A stretch of DNA of 32,902 bases, taken from Candidatus Omnitrophota bacterium (GTDB lineage: Bacteria; Omnitrophota; Gorgyraeia; Gorgyraeales; Gorgyraeaceae). Under the pieces are notes generated by a model. It saw nothing but the letters and a program-made list of their open reading frames with translations. It was not told the DNA's origin and did no database searches. Of this stretch, positions 22,911 to 31,400 are shown one piece after another. The position numbers and the translations under genes are program-made. Where the stretch lies: assembly GCA_030649895.1 (NCBI GenBank), contig JAUSEX010000058.1, positions 1 through 32,902 on the forward strand, given 5' to 3'. How positions within the stretch are numbered: the stretch's first letter is position 1; every line of letters begins with the position of its first letter.

Positions 22911-24441
22911 AGACAAAGAAACAGTAGATTTATCAAAAATAACCATAGAAAAAAGCGTTATAAATAAGGTCTCGGCTTCTACCGCAAGATTTTACAATAT
23001 AATGCCTATTAAGATAGAAAGGGATTCTGTTGTAGTAGCTGCCCATGATCCTTCCGATACGAAGCTTTTGGATGACCTGCGTTTTGCGTCAGGACTGATC
23101 ATCAGGATGGTAGCTGCGAAAGAGGATGACATCAGGAAGGCTATAGAAAAATATTACGGCAAAGAAGAGGAATCTCTCGGAGAGGTCATAGATGAAGCTG
23201 AAAAAATAACACGCAAGATACCTGGGGCAGGCAAAGCAGAAAGCGCAGCTGATAAATTAAAAGAGATAGCTTTATCCGCGCCTGTGGTAAAGCTTTTAAA
23301 TATGATCCTTTTGCGGGCTGTAAGAGAAAAGGCGTCTGACGTGCACTTTGAGCCTTTTGAAAAAGACTATAAGATACGCTACAGGATAGACGGCATATGT
23401 TACGACGCAGCGCATCCTCCAAAGGACCTGAGCCTTGCCATCAGCTCGAGGATTAAAGTCATGGCGAATCTGGATGTAGCGGAAAACAGGCTTCCTCAGG
23501 ATGGTAGGATTATGATGGATATAGAGGGCAAGGCAGTGGACCTCAGGGTTTCCACATTGCCTACGCTCTACGGAGAAAGTATTGTAATGAGGGTCCTGGA
23601 TAAGAGCGTTGTGAGTTTATCGCTTGACCAGATAGGAATGGACGAAGATATTAAATTAAAAATCAGGGAGATAATAAAAAGGCCTAACGGCATATTTCTC
23701 ACAACAGGCCCTACAGGGAGCGGTAAAACTACCACGTTGTATTCCTGTCTGCGCGAGATAAATAAAATCGATTACAAGATAATAACTACCGAGGACCCTG
23801 TTGAGTATGATATAGAAGGTATAATTCAGGTCGCTATTAATACGAAGATAGATCTCTCTTTCGCCAGGACGTTAAGGCATATATTAAGGCAGGATCCTGA
23901 TATCATAATGGTGGGAGAGATAAGAGACGCTGAAACAGCGGAGATAGCTATCCAGTCAGCGCTTACGGGCCATCTTGTGTTCAGCACTTTGCATACTAAC
24001 GATTCTCCTGGAGCTGTTACGAGATTATTAGATATGGGCGTAGAGCCATTTTTAATAACATCCACTGTCAGGGCGATTCTAGCTCAGAGGCTTGTCAGAA
24101 AAATCTGCGTTAAATGCAGAAAAAAATACAAGCCTTCGGAAAGCGAGCTGTCAGAGTTTTGCATGTCAAAAGAAAAGATAAAAGGTATGGAATTTTATAA
24201 AGGGGAAGGATGCTCAGAGTGCAATAGCTCCGGCTATAAAGGCAGGACAGGTTTATATGAGCTGCTTTTGGTAGACGATAAAATCAGAGATCTGGTAGTA
24301 AAGCATGAAAGTTTGTCTACTATAAGAGACGCAGCGCGTGAGGCGGGGATGAAAACCTTGCGGGAAAACGGCCTGAAAAAAGTTGTGGAAGGGATTACGA
24401 CCATAGAAGAGGTTTTGAGGGAAACCAAGGAATATATTTAG
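22903..24441 (+). CDS. Second GspE/PilB-type secretion ATPase
   Basis: 512 residues, paralogous to the preceding gene and overlapping it by eight bases. It lacks the first part of the MshEN-like domain: it starts VDLSKITIEKSVINKVSASTARFYNIMPIKIERDSVVVA, equivalent to the middle of the other protein. It keeps the motor: ASDVHFEPFEKDYKIRYRIDG (about 144-164), Walker A GPTGSGKTT (269-277), Walker B DIIMVGEIRD, and HLVFSTLHTND. The two Cys pairs CVKC and CSEC precede GRTGLYELL. All catalytic residues look intact, so it is not a dead copy. The pair may form a mixed motor or serve extension in two assemblies. An AGGAGGGGG ribosome-binding site for gspG lies right at its stop. Confidence 0.9.
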   Translation: MSEDKETVDLSKITIEKSVINKVSASTARFYNIMPIKIERDSVVVAAHDPSDTKLLDDLRFASGLIIRMVAAKEDDIRKAIEKYYGKEEESLGEVIDEAEKITRKIPGAGKAESAADKLKEIALSAPVVKLLNMILLRAVREKASDVHFEPFEKDYKIRYRIDGICYDAAHPPKDLSLAISSRIKVMANLDVAENRLPQDGRIMMDIEGKAVDLRVSTLPTLYGESIVMRVLDKSVVSLSLDQIGMDEDIKLKIREIIKRPNGIFLTTGPTGSGKTTTLYSCLREINKIDYKIITTEDPVEYDIEGIIQVAINTKIDLSFARTLRHILRQDPDIIMVGEIRDAETAEIAIQSALTGHLVFSTLHTNDSPGAVTRLLDMGVEPFLITSTVRAILAQRLVRKICVKCRKKYKPSESELSEFCMSKEKIKGMEFYKGEGCSECNSSGYKGRTGLYELLLVDDKIRDLVVKHESLSTIRDAAREAGMKTLRENGLKKVVEGITTIEEVLRETKEYI

Positions 24442-24453
24442 GAGGGGGATACC

Positions 24454-24888
24454 ATGAAAAGAAAAGGCTTTACCTTAATTGAACTTTTAGTTGTCATCGC
24501 TATTATATCAATACTCGGAGGCATGGTGATTAGCGGCGCTCAACAGGCAAGAAAGCGCGGCGCAATTACTAAAACAAAAGCTCAAGTGGCAAGCCTGGAG
24601 ACGGCTATAAGCATGTATGAAACAGATATGGGAAGCTATCCAGGCGTTGATAACAAGACCCTTGTAGAAGCCCTTACAGTAGGTCCTGAAGATCCGGATT
24701 GGAGTGGGCCCTATGTCAATATCAAGAAAGATGAACTGGACGCAAACGGAGAATATTCCGATGCGTGGGGCAATGCGTTTGTATATGTGAACCCAGGCAA
24801 AAATAATGCATCTTTTTATGACCTTTATTCCAAGGGCCCGAATGGCGTAGGCGAAGGAGAAGATAAAGATGATGTTAGAAACTGGTAA
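24454..24888 (+). CDS. gspG: Type II secretion major pseudopilin, GspG-like
   Basis: 144 residues. Class III (type IV pilin) leader MKRKG followed by FTLIELLVVIAIISILGGMVI: cleavage after Gly5 leaves Phe1 and Glu5 in the mature protein. The long helix is followed by LETAISMYETDMGSYPG and a C-terminal half with SGPYVNIKKDELD, DAWGNAFVYVNPG, and the GspG-type calcium-loop ending YDLYSKGPNGVGEGEDKDDVRNW. These support GspG rather than a pilin. AGGAGGGGG at about 24441-24449 precedes ATG 24454. It follows two motor ATPases; gspF, gspD and prepilin peptidase genes are not in the window. Confidence 0.9.
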   Translation: MKRKGFTLIELLVVIAIISILGGMVISGAQQARKRGAITKTKAQVASLETAISMYETDMGSYPGVDNKTLVEALTVGPEDPDWSGPYVNIKKDELDANGEYSDAWGNAFVYVNPGKNNASFYDLYSKGPNGVGEGEDKDDVRNW

Positions 24889-24904
24889 CAATAACTTGTC
24901 TCGA

Positions 24905-24980
24905 GGTTCAAGGCTCAAGGGTATGGATTTCAGACTGGGTTTTTCCCTTCAGCCTTCAGCCTTCAGCCTTCAGCCTAGAG
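24905..24980. repeat. Heptanucleotide palindromic element, copy 3
   Basis: The left arm is GGTTCAA-GGCTCAA-GGG. The right arm is four perfect CTTCAGC heptamers ending CTAGAG, the reverse complement of the GGCTGAA type. The spacer is about 27 bases. It is the same architecture as at 4199 and 8295 and lies between gspG and gspH, ending two bases before the gspH ATG. Confidence 0.8.
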
Positions 24981-24982
24981 AT

Positions 24983-25438
24983 ATGCGCGCGTTTACTCTG
25001 GTTGAGATGTTAATAGTGCTGGCGATAGTAGGGATGATTATGGCTATATCAGTGCCATTTACTTCAGGTTTTGGGAAAGGCCTCAGAATAAAAACAGCTA
25101 CCAGGGCTGTTGCGGGAATTATAAACGTGGCAAAAAGTAACGCTGTAACGTTTAGAAAGAATTATTCAGTTGTATTTGATGTTAAAAATAGCCAGTATTG
25201 GATAGAGGATGACGCTGGCCGGATTTACGAAAAAAAATATTCTCTTCCAGGCTCTATAGCGTTTAAAGTAGAAGGCGAAGAAGAAATAGACCCGGTTACT
25301 TTTGAAAACGACAGGGTAACGTTTAATGCTTCAGGATCAGCTGGCGGGGTTAGCGGCTCAGTTGCTTTGACTGACAAACAAGGCGATTCCAAGGTCATCT
25401 CTGTAGCGGGGGCTACAGGTAAAGTTGCTATAAATTAA
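24983..25438 (+). CDS. Minor pseudopilin, GspH-like
   Basis: 152 residues from ATG 24983. A start at 24869 is open but would place 38 residues, translated from the heptamer repeat (FSLQPSAFSLQP), before the prepilin signal and is rejected. The signal MRA-FTLVEMLIVLAIVGMIMAISVP has Ala rather than Gly before the cleavage site and keeps Glu5. The rest (KTATRAVAGIINVAKSNAVTFRKNYSVVFD, then a beta-rich C-terminus with VTFENDRVTFNASGSAGGVSGSVAL) matches the GspH/FimT layout. It forms the pseudopilus tip with other minor pilins. There is no ribosome-binding site apart from the element sequence. Confidence 0.83.
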   Translation: MRAFTLVEMLIVLAIVGMIMAISVPFTSGFGKGLRIKTATRAVAGIINVAKSNAVTFRKNYSVVFDVKNSQYWIEDDAGRIYEKKYSLPGSIAFKVEGEEEIDPVTFENDRVTFNASGSAGGVSGSVALTDKQGDSKVISVAGATGKVAIN

Positions 25439-25441
25439 TAT

Positions 25442-26488
25442 ATGAACGATAATAGCAATAAAGCCATAGAAAGAAAACGCTTTATTCGGATAAAAATAAA
25501 GCTTTTAGTTGCCGTGTGTTTATTTTTAGGATTTTTTGCAGGATTATTTCTAGGAATTAATTATTACAGGATACCTACCAGGAACGAGGGGCTTGGGATG
25601 ATACGCTTGAGGGGATATAAATTCATAAGCCCGTTACTTGACTATGAGGCAAAATCTGAATTAGGAAATAAAGAGCTAGTTATTTTAAAGGTAACTCTTG
25701 AAAAACTTGTAAATGCTAAAATCGAAGAAAATGAAGCTATTTATGTTTCTGTATATTTTCGCGATCTGCTTAACGGGCCATGGTTTGGAATCAATGAACA
25801 CGATAATTTTGCGCCTGCCAGTCTTTTAAAAGTGCCTGTAATGATCGCATATCTTAAGCAGGCTGAACAAAACCCTGAAACACTGCAACGTAATATTGTT
25901 TATAATAAACTAATAGATGATATAAGTCAAAATATACATCCGGATAAGACGCTAAAATTTGAAGAGTCTTATAGCATTGAAGAGTTGATCCACAGGATGA
26001 TAACGTATTCTGACAATCTAGCGAAAGACCTGCTTATGAAAAATATTAACGAAGACGCTATTGATAAAGTGTATACCGATATGGGAATGATTATTCCCGG
26101 TATCAGAAAAGAAACAGACTTTATTTCCGCGAAGGAGTATGCTTCTTTATTCAGAATACTTTTTAATGCATCTTATTTGAATAGAGAAATGTCTGAAAAG
26201 GCGCTGGATATTTTAAGCAAAAAGTCTGATTTTGAGCTGGGGATACCGTCTGGAGTGCCTAAAGATGTAGTTATTGCCCATAAATTTGGAGAAAGAAGAA
26301 ATCTGGAAAACGGAACGGTTCAATTCCATGACTGCGGTATTGTGTATTATAAAGAAAGACCGTATTTATTATGCGTAATGACCTATGGCAGGGATCTTAA
26401 GGAGCTAAACGCTATTGTTGAACAAATCTCAGAGATTACTTACGAAACAATAGACAGATACTATAAAAGCGGCTGCTATAAAGTCTGA
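25442..26488 (+). CDS. Membrane-anchored serine hydrolase, class A beta-lactamase fold
   Basis: 348 residues: a basic N-terminus, one membrane segment (about 21-39, LLVAVCLFLGFFAGLFLGI) and an exported domain (about 80-340). The penicillin-interacting motifs are S127-LLK130 (in APASLLKVPVMIAYLK), S190-DN192 (in MITYSDNLAKDLL) and K281-FG283 in place of KTG. The ExxxN omega-loop glutamate needed by class A beta-lactamases is not seen between SDN and KFG, so a peptidoglycan peptidase or another hydrolase is more likely than antibiotic resistance. It starts three bases after gspH. Real substrates are unknown. Confidence 0.8.
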   Translation: MNDNSNKAIERKRFIRIKIKLLVAVCLFLGFFAGLFLGINYYRIPTRNEGLGMIRLRGYKFISPLLDYEAKSELGNKELVILKVTLEKLVNAKIEENEAIYVSVYFRDLLNGPWFGINEHDNFAPASLLKVPVMIAYLKQAEQNPETLQRNIVYNKLIDDISQNIHPDKTLKFEESYSIEELIHRMITYSDNLAKDLLMKNINEDAIDKVYTDMGMIIPGIRKETDFISAKEYASLFRILFNASYLNREMSEKALDILSKKSDFELGIPSGVPKDVVIAHKFGERRNLENGTVQFHDCGIVYYKERPYLLCVMTYGRDLKELNAIVEQISEITYETIDRYYKSGCYKV

Positions 26489-26501
26489 GCACTAATCTTT
26501 T

Positions 26502-26530
26502 TTGACATAAGCGCGGCTTAGTGTTAAAAT
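26502..26530 (+). promoter_or_regulatory. Strong candidate sigma70 promoter
   Basis: TTGACA (26502-26507), a 17-bp spacer and TAAAAT (26525-26530, five of six). It lies in the 91-bp gap after the serine hydrolase and would drive the coiled-coil gene and probably the aldolase gene. The leader of about 43 bases contains AAAGGAGG. Confidence 0.65.
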
Positions 26531-26579
26531 GATTAAAATGAAATTTTTTACATTGGGACAAAAGGAGGGTTTGGTTTAA

Positions 26580-27152
26580 ATGAAAGGTAATTTAAAGTTT
26601 ACGATACTTACGATAGGAATAGTAGCGATATTTTTTATTATGGGAAGAGAAATAGTAGAGACCAGGGTAAAACTCAAAAATACCCAGTACCAGATAGTTC
26701 AGGAGAAAAAAGAAAAGGTATGGCTAACGGATGAATTGAACGCTGCCAGGGCAGGGCTTACAAGAGCGGATAGAGATCTGAGAGCAGCTAACAGCAAATT
26801 AGCTTTTGTAAACAGAAAAATTCTCAGTATCAAGGATGGAAACCATGAGTTGGCAATGGAAAAACAAGGGCTTGAATACAAGATAGCTTTATTGCAGGAA
26901 GAAAAAAGAACCATGGAAACAAGGCTTCATTCTTTAAGCGAGCTTAAAGAGGCGATACGGCAGGTCAAGATAGAGATGAGAGATAATAAGATAAGCCAGC
27001 GCCTGGAACATATCAGGCAGCAGAAAGAGATAGACAAGTGGGAAACAGCCCTTGGTAACCGCGGCTTTTTCACAAAAGACGGGCAGGATTATTATAAGCC
27101 TAAAGTAAACGTAGAAGTAAGGTCTGCGAACATAAGCTTGAACAAAAAATAA
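26580..27152 (+). CDS. Membrane-anchored coiled-coil protein, function unknown
   Basis: 190 residues. One N-terminal hydrophobic segment (about 7-21, FTILTIGIVAIFFIM) without a clear cleavage site. Residues about 27-150 are rich in Glu, Lys, Arg and Leu with heptad spacing (VKLKNTQYQIVQEKKEKVWL, LRAANSKLAFVNRKILSI, LEYKIALLQEEKRTMETRL), i.e. a long coiled coil. The C-terminus (WETALGNRGFFTKDGQDYY to VNVEVRSANISLNKK) is short and probably beta. No family was recognised. It would project into the periplasm as an elongated rod. AAAGGAGG at 26561-26568 is a rather distant 11 bases from ATG 26580; a nearer in-frame start is excluded by a stop. Driven by the strong promoter at 26502. Confidence 0.75.
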   Translation: MKGNLKFTILTIGIVAIFFIMGREIVETRVKLKNTQYQIVQEKKEKVWLTDELNAARAGLTRADRDLRAANSKLAFVNRKILSIKDGNHELAMEKQGLEYKIALLQEEKRTMETRLHSLSELKEAIRQVKIEMRDNKISQRLEHIRQQKEIDKWETALGNRGFFTKDGQDYYKPKVNVEVRSANISLNKK

Positions 27153-27198
27153 AAACTTATGGAAAGCGTTCCCATTTGTTTCTGAGGGGGGAGTAGAT

Positions 27199-28149
27199 AT
27201 GTTTAGAGAAAAAATTAAAGTGCTAGATTGCACTATTCGCGACGGCGGGTTGATGAATAACCATAATTTTGATTTCAGGTTTGTGCGGGAGGTATACAAG
27301 GCGGTATCAGGGGCTGGCATCGATTATATGGAAATAGGATACAAGAACTCCAAGGAGCTTTTTTCTCCAAAGGAATACGGGGCGTGGAAATTCTGCGACG
27401 ATGAAGACATTAGAAAGGTAATAGAGGGGGTTGAGTCTAAAACAAAGATATCTGTCATGGTGGATATAGGCCGAGTGAACATAGATGATGTGAAGCCAGC
27501 AAGCGAAAGCCCTGTGCGAATGATACGTGTTGCCGCATACGTCAAGGATATTGACAAGGCCATATTTATGGTAAATCACTTTGCTGAAAAAGGCTATGAG
27601 ACCACTATCAATATCATGGCTATTTCCAGAGACCAGGGCGTTGAGTTGGACGAAGCGCTGCGGCAGATAGAAGGGGAAAGTAAAGTAAACGTGGTTTATA
27701 TAGTGGATAGTTTCGGGAATCTTTACCAGGAGACCGTTGAGATTTTAGTGAAGCGCTTTAAAGCGATCTTAAAAACGAGAGAGGTTGGTTTTCATGGCCA
27801 CAATAACCAGCAGCTTGCGTTTAGCAATACCATAGAAGCAATAATACACAATGCAAATTATCTGGACGCCACTATATATGGAATCGGCAGGGCCGCAGGA
27901 AATTGCCCCCTGGAGCTGTTGATAGGGTTTTTAAAGAACCCTAAGTTCGATCTCAGGCCGATTCTAGATATTATTTCTCAAGAGTTTATTTCTCTAAGCG
28001 GTAAAATAGAATGGGGCTATGTCATACCTTACGCCATAGCAGGCATGATGAACGAACACCCAAAGGCAGCTATGGCCCTGCGCGACAGCGCCAAAAAAGA
28101 AGATTACAGGAATTTTTACGAAAGCATTAAAAATACCGACCTTGATTAA
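27199..28149 (+). CDS. HMGL-like (DRE-TIM) aldolase family protein
   Basis: 316 residues of a TIM-barrel metallolyase. The DRE-type metal/catalytic motif is LDCTIRDGG (D10, R14, D15); the later metal-binding pair is H199-G-H201 in VGFHGHNNQQLAF. Also visible are IDYMEIGYKNS, VVYIVDSFGNLY and ATIYGIGRAAGNCPLELL. This resembles 4-hydroxy-2-oxovalerate aldolases and HMG-CoA lyases, but the C-terminal part is short, and no acylating aldehyde dehydrogenase partner is adjacent, so aromatic degradation is unlikely. Members of this type are often found among surface polysaccharide genes; the substrate here is unknown. GAGGGGGG precedes ATG 27199. Last gene of the block before the exported GT5 protein. 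Confidence 0.82.
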   Translation: MFREKIKVLDCTIRDGGLMNNHNFDFRFVREVYKAVSGAGIDYMEIGYKNSKELFSPKEYGAWKFCDDEDIRKVIEGVESKTKISVMVDIGRVNIDDVKPASESPVRMIRVAAYVKDIDKAIFMVNHFAEKGYETTINIMAISRDQGVELDEALRQIEGESKVNVVYIVDSFGNLYQETVEILVKRFKAILKTREVGFHGHNNQQLAFSNTIEAIIHNANYLDATIYGIGRAAGNCPLELLIGFLKNPKFDLRPILDIISQEFISLSGKIEWGYVIPYAIAGMMNEHPKAAMALRDSAKKEDYRNFYESIKNTDLD

Positions 28150-28300
28150 ATAGCCCAAACTTTTATAGGAGGGCGCGCATAATTTGAGCTGCTTGTATTC
28201 GGTATCCTGGCAGGTAGGAGTTATCGACCAGAGATATTTTTAGGTAGAAGAAAAGATATAAGCATCAAAAGTAGCCAGTACTTGTAACTTCAAGGTTTGC

Positions 28301-28329
28301 TTGACTTATAGCCTGCAACAAGGTATACT
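28301..28329 (+). promoter_or_regulatory. Strong candidate sigma70 promoter of the GT5/cupin gene
   Basis: TTGACT (28301-28306), a 17-bp spacer and TATACT (28324-28329); five of six consensus positions in both boxes. The expected start is near 28336, giving a long leader to the ATG at 28451. Confidence 0.7.
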
Positions 28330-28337
28330 ACTTAACA

Positions 28338-28352
28338 ATACATAATATGTAT
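28338..28352. promoter_or_regulatory. Perfect 15-bp palindrome at the transcription start, possible operator
   Basis: ATACATA-A-TATGTAT is a perfect inverted repeat centred at 28345, about ten bases after the predicted start of transcription. Its position suits a repressor operator. The A+T-rich content means chance occurrence is not negligible. Confidence 0.4.
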
Positions 28353-28359
28353 ACAAAAT

Positions 28360-28385
28360 AGGGCCATGGGAGAAATGGTCTTTTT
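28360..28385 (+). terminator. Possible weak attenuator hairpin in the leader
   Basis: AGGGCCAT (28360-28367) pairs with ATGGTCTT (28375-28382), with two G-U pairs and a 7-base loop, and a TTTTT run (28381-28385) follows and partly joins the stem. It has the form of an intrinsic terminator in front of the gene, but the stem is weak. Confidence 0.3.
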
Positions 28386-28450
28386 CTGTCTATTGATAAG
28401 CAATACTTTTTAAAGGAGTTTAGTAGGTAAAATTAAGGACAAAAAGAAGT

Positions 28451-31400
28451 ATGCATAAAAAAATAATCAATTATTTCCTAATATTTATATTTTTTTTCTG
28501 TAGCGCGAGCTACGCGGAAAATCTCCAGCTAAGGGTTCCCATAGGCGATTATTTGCGCATAGAGGAAACCTTGCGCTCAGAAGATGCCTCACAGTCTCTA
28601 TCGGAGAGGCGTTTTAAAGAAGCGATGGGCGCTGATTTCAGCGGCATCAGAAATTTTTATATTGATGAAAAAGCTGGCAGGTATGTCTTCCAGAAAGAAT
28701 TAAAATCCAAAAAAGACGCAAGGATAACATATTATTATGAAAATTCACTGCCTGTTGAATTAGATGGAAACATTGATGATCTTTTAGTGCTTTATAACGA
28801 GACTTTAAGAGAAGACGAGAACAGCGTGGAAACCAGATATTTGGTATTCAAGAGACTGGCCAGATATAGGGAAAGCGCTTTTCGCGTAAAACTAAACCTT
28901 GAGTGGTTATTAAAAAATGAGAGGTCCGAAAAAGTTTTGGGTGAAATACAGGTTGCCATAAATATGGTGTCCGGCAATGCTGTTGATGGCGGAAAAAGAT
29001 TAAAGACAGCGTATGTTTTTTATGAGCTTTCTCCTTTTGTCGCAAAAGGCGGGGTTAAAGATGTGGCAAAAGAGCTTCCAAGGACTTTTCGTAATAAGCG
29101 GGGGCATGAAGCCAGTGTTTTTATGCCTTATTGGCAAGGTATTGTAGATACAGCAGTGAAGGAAAATAATGGAGGTGTCAAGATAGAGGAGGTAGAAGAA
29201 GGGTCTTTTGAACTGGATGGAGAAAAGGTGCAACTGTATTCCATTGTTGCGTTTAATAGACTTACAGGTAAATTTGAGCCCATAGACGGAGTGCCTATAT
29301 ATTTAATAAAATGCGACAAGTACTTTTCAAATATAGATAAAGGGGATATTTACAGGCAGGATCTCGATAGGAGCATGCCTGCCGGCTCCCATTTAGTGCA
29401 TCCTGAAAATGCTATGACCGCCATATTTTTCTCAAAGGCTGCTTTAGAAGCAATGAAGGTAATGAAATTGAAGCCGGATGTTATCAGCACAGCTGATTGG
29501 CAGACAGCGCACGTTTCTACATTGTTAAAAAAATCAAAAAATCCGGATGCCTACAGATTTTTTGAAAACACAAGAACTCTGCACACTATACATAATATAG
29601 GCCCAAAAGGGCTGGTTTCAGCTTCTCCTTATGCAGCCAGCGCTAGCGACGCTAAAAGGATGTGGGATTTTATGGGCATCACCGATGACGCGTATCAGCT
29701 GCCCGATCAGAATGGCGTAGAATTTCATGGCAACGCGTCTTTGCAAAAAGGGGGCATTGTTTATGCGGACAAAGTTAGTACGGTAAGTATGAGCTACGCG
29801 ACTGAGCTGAAGACAAGGGTTTTTGGCTCCGGATTTGAGGGAATAAACGCGGCTTTCAATGTCATTGGCGTACCTAACGGTATATCGTTAAGGGAATGGA
29901 ATTCAGCAACTAGTTCTTCTATAAGCCATAGATTCGCGAATAGCCCTTCGGAAAAAGATAGAAGATTAGGTGTTTTGGATATAAGGGAGGGCAAGAGGGA
30001 AAACAAAAAATCTATGGTAATGATGATAAATGAAATCAGAAGGCAAAAAACAGAATTACAGGAATTTACCTGCGATGAAGATACTCCTATTTTTTGTTTT
30101 TTAGGCAGATTTGATGATCAGAAAGGCTTGAATGTATTATTGGCTGTATTGGAAAATGAGCAGAAAATTAAAGGCTTGCTGAAAGGAGGCCGAATAAAGA
30201 TAATTTTTGCCGGGACAGGAAATATTCAATATATGTCAAGGGTAAAAAAGCTTGAAAAGACATATCCTGGTAGCGTTGCGTATCTAGGCTGGGTAGATGA
30301 GACAGCAGTAAAAAAGTTATTTGCAGGGGTAGATGTAAATATAATGCCGTCTATATTTGAACCAAAAGGCATAGTTCAGATGCAGGCAGCGCGCTTTGGA
30401 GTTGTAAATTTGGTAAATAAAGTAGGTGGCTTAAAGGATGATATAACAGATTTTTTAGAAGGAGAAAATGGAAACGGCTATGCAGTAGATTTTGCTCAGG
30501 GAGAACCTGTTGGATTATTGCGGGATGCCATGATTCGTGCAATAGGCGATTTTGACGGAAGAGACAAGGTGGGCTGGGATACTAAGGTCAGAAGGGTTTT
30601 AGCTGATTCTGAAAAATACGGGTGGGATCTTTCTTGCTTAAAATATGAGCTTTTATTTAATGCATTAACCGGAAACTATGCTGATTTATTTATCCCGCAT
30701 AGGGTAGATCACTTTGAGATGAGCGATGCGGCTTTTGCAAATATAATGACAGAAATAGGCATTGGGCAATTACAATCCGGTATTGCCACTAATCCAGCAA
30801 GACTGGCTAGCAATGCAAGTTTAACTTATGGAGATTATTTACTTAAAGGCAGGGAGATAGACTCTATAACGAAGACAGTTATGTTAACAGGCAGTGATGC
30901 AAAAGAATTTCTGGTTAATACAGCCCAATTTTATCACGAGACAACTGTTTGTAATATTGGTCCAAGCCGCCTAACAGTAGAAATAGACGGAACTTCAGTA
31001 GAACTTGATGACATAGGTATTGTGGTAATAAGGCCTCAATCCAAAGTATCTTTTAAAGAAATACCAGAAAATATAGTGGTAATAGTAACACAAAATCCGG
31101 AAACAGTCAGTAATTGGTATAGGCCTTACAACCCAGAGAATTTTCCAAATTTATTTGCAGATAAAAGATATAATGAATCAGGAATAATTTCTCCGTTTGA
31201 ATGGCGCCTAAAGGGAGTGACAGTTATAGATTATAAAGCGAGAATCAATCAATGGACTCTTCAGCATGAGCCAGAGTGGTTAGTTGATTCAATGGCTTTT
31301 GGGTCCAACTTGGTAGGGGTTTCAATAGTGAGATCTAACATAGATACCGGTGACAAGTGGATCAATTTTAATCAGATAAGGCCGCAGGAGGCTTATCATC

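Larger units (their letters stand above)
28150..28450. other. 301-bp intergenic region, regulatory leader of the GT5/cupin gene
   Basis: Contains an isolated strong ribosome-binding-like AGGAGGG (28167-28173) with no convincing gene behind it; only a 19-codon TTG ORF to 28243 follows. Then come a good promoter (28301-28329), a palindrome over the start site, a possible weak attenuator hairpin, and a leader of about 115 bases with AAAGGAG at about 28412. No known riboswitch fold was recognised. Confidence 0.6.

Noticed and set aside
24869-24982. Upstream start of the GspH-like pseudopilin
   Set aside because: It would place residues translated from heptamer repeats before the prepilin leader, and overlaps the end of gspG; ATG 24983 gives a correct class III signal.
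28184-28243. Short TTG ORF of 19 codons behind a strong ribosome-binding-like site
   Set aside because: TTG start, no recognisable product, and no supporting context; kept only as an observation in the leader finding.
28336-28450. Riboswitch in the long leader of the GT5/cupin gene
   Set aside because: No recognisable conserved core of a known riboswitch class was seen; only a weak hairpin is present.
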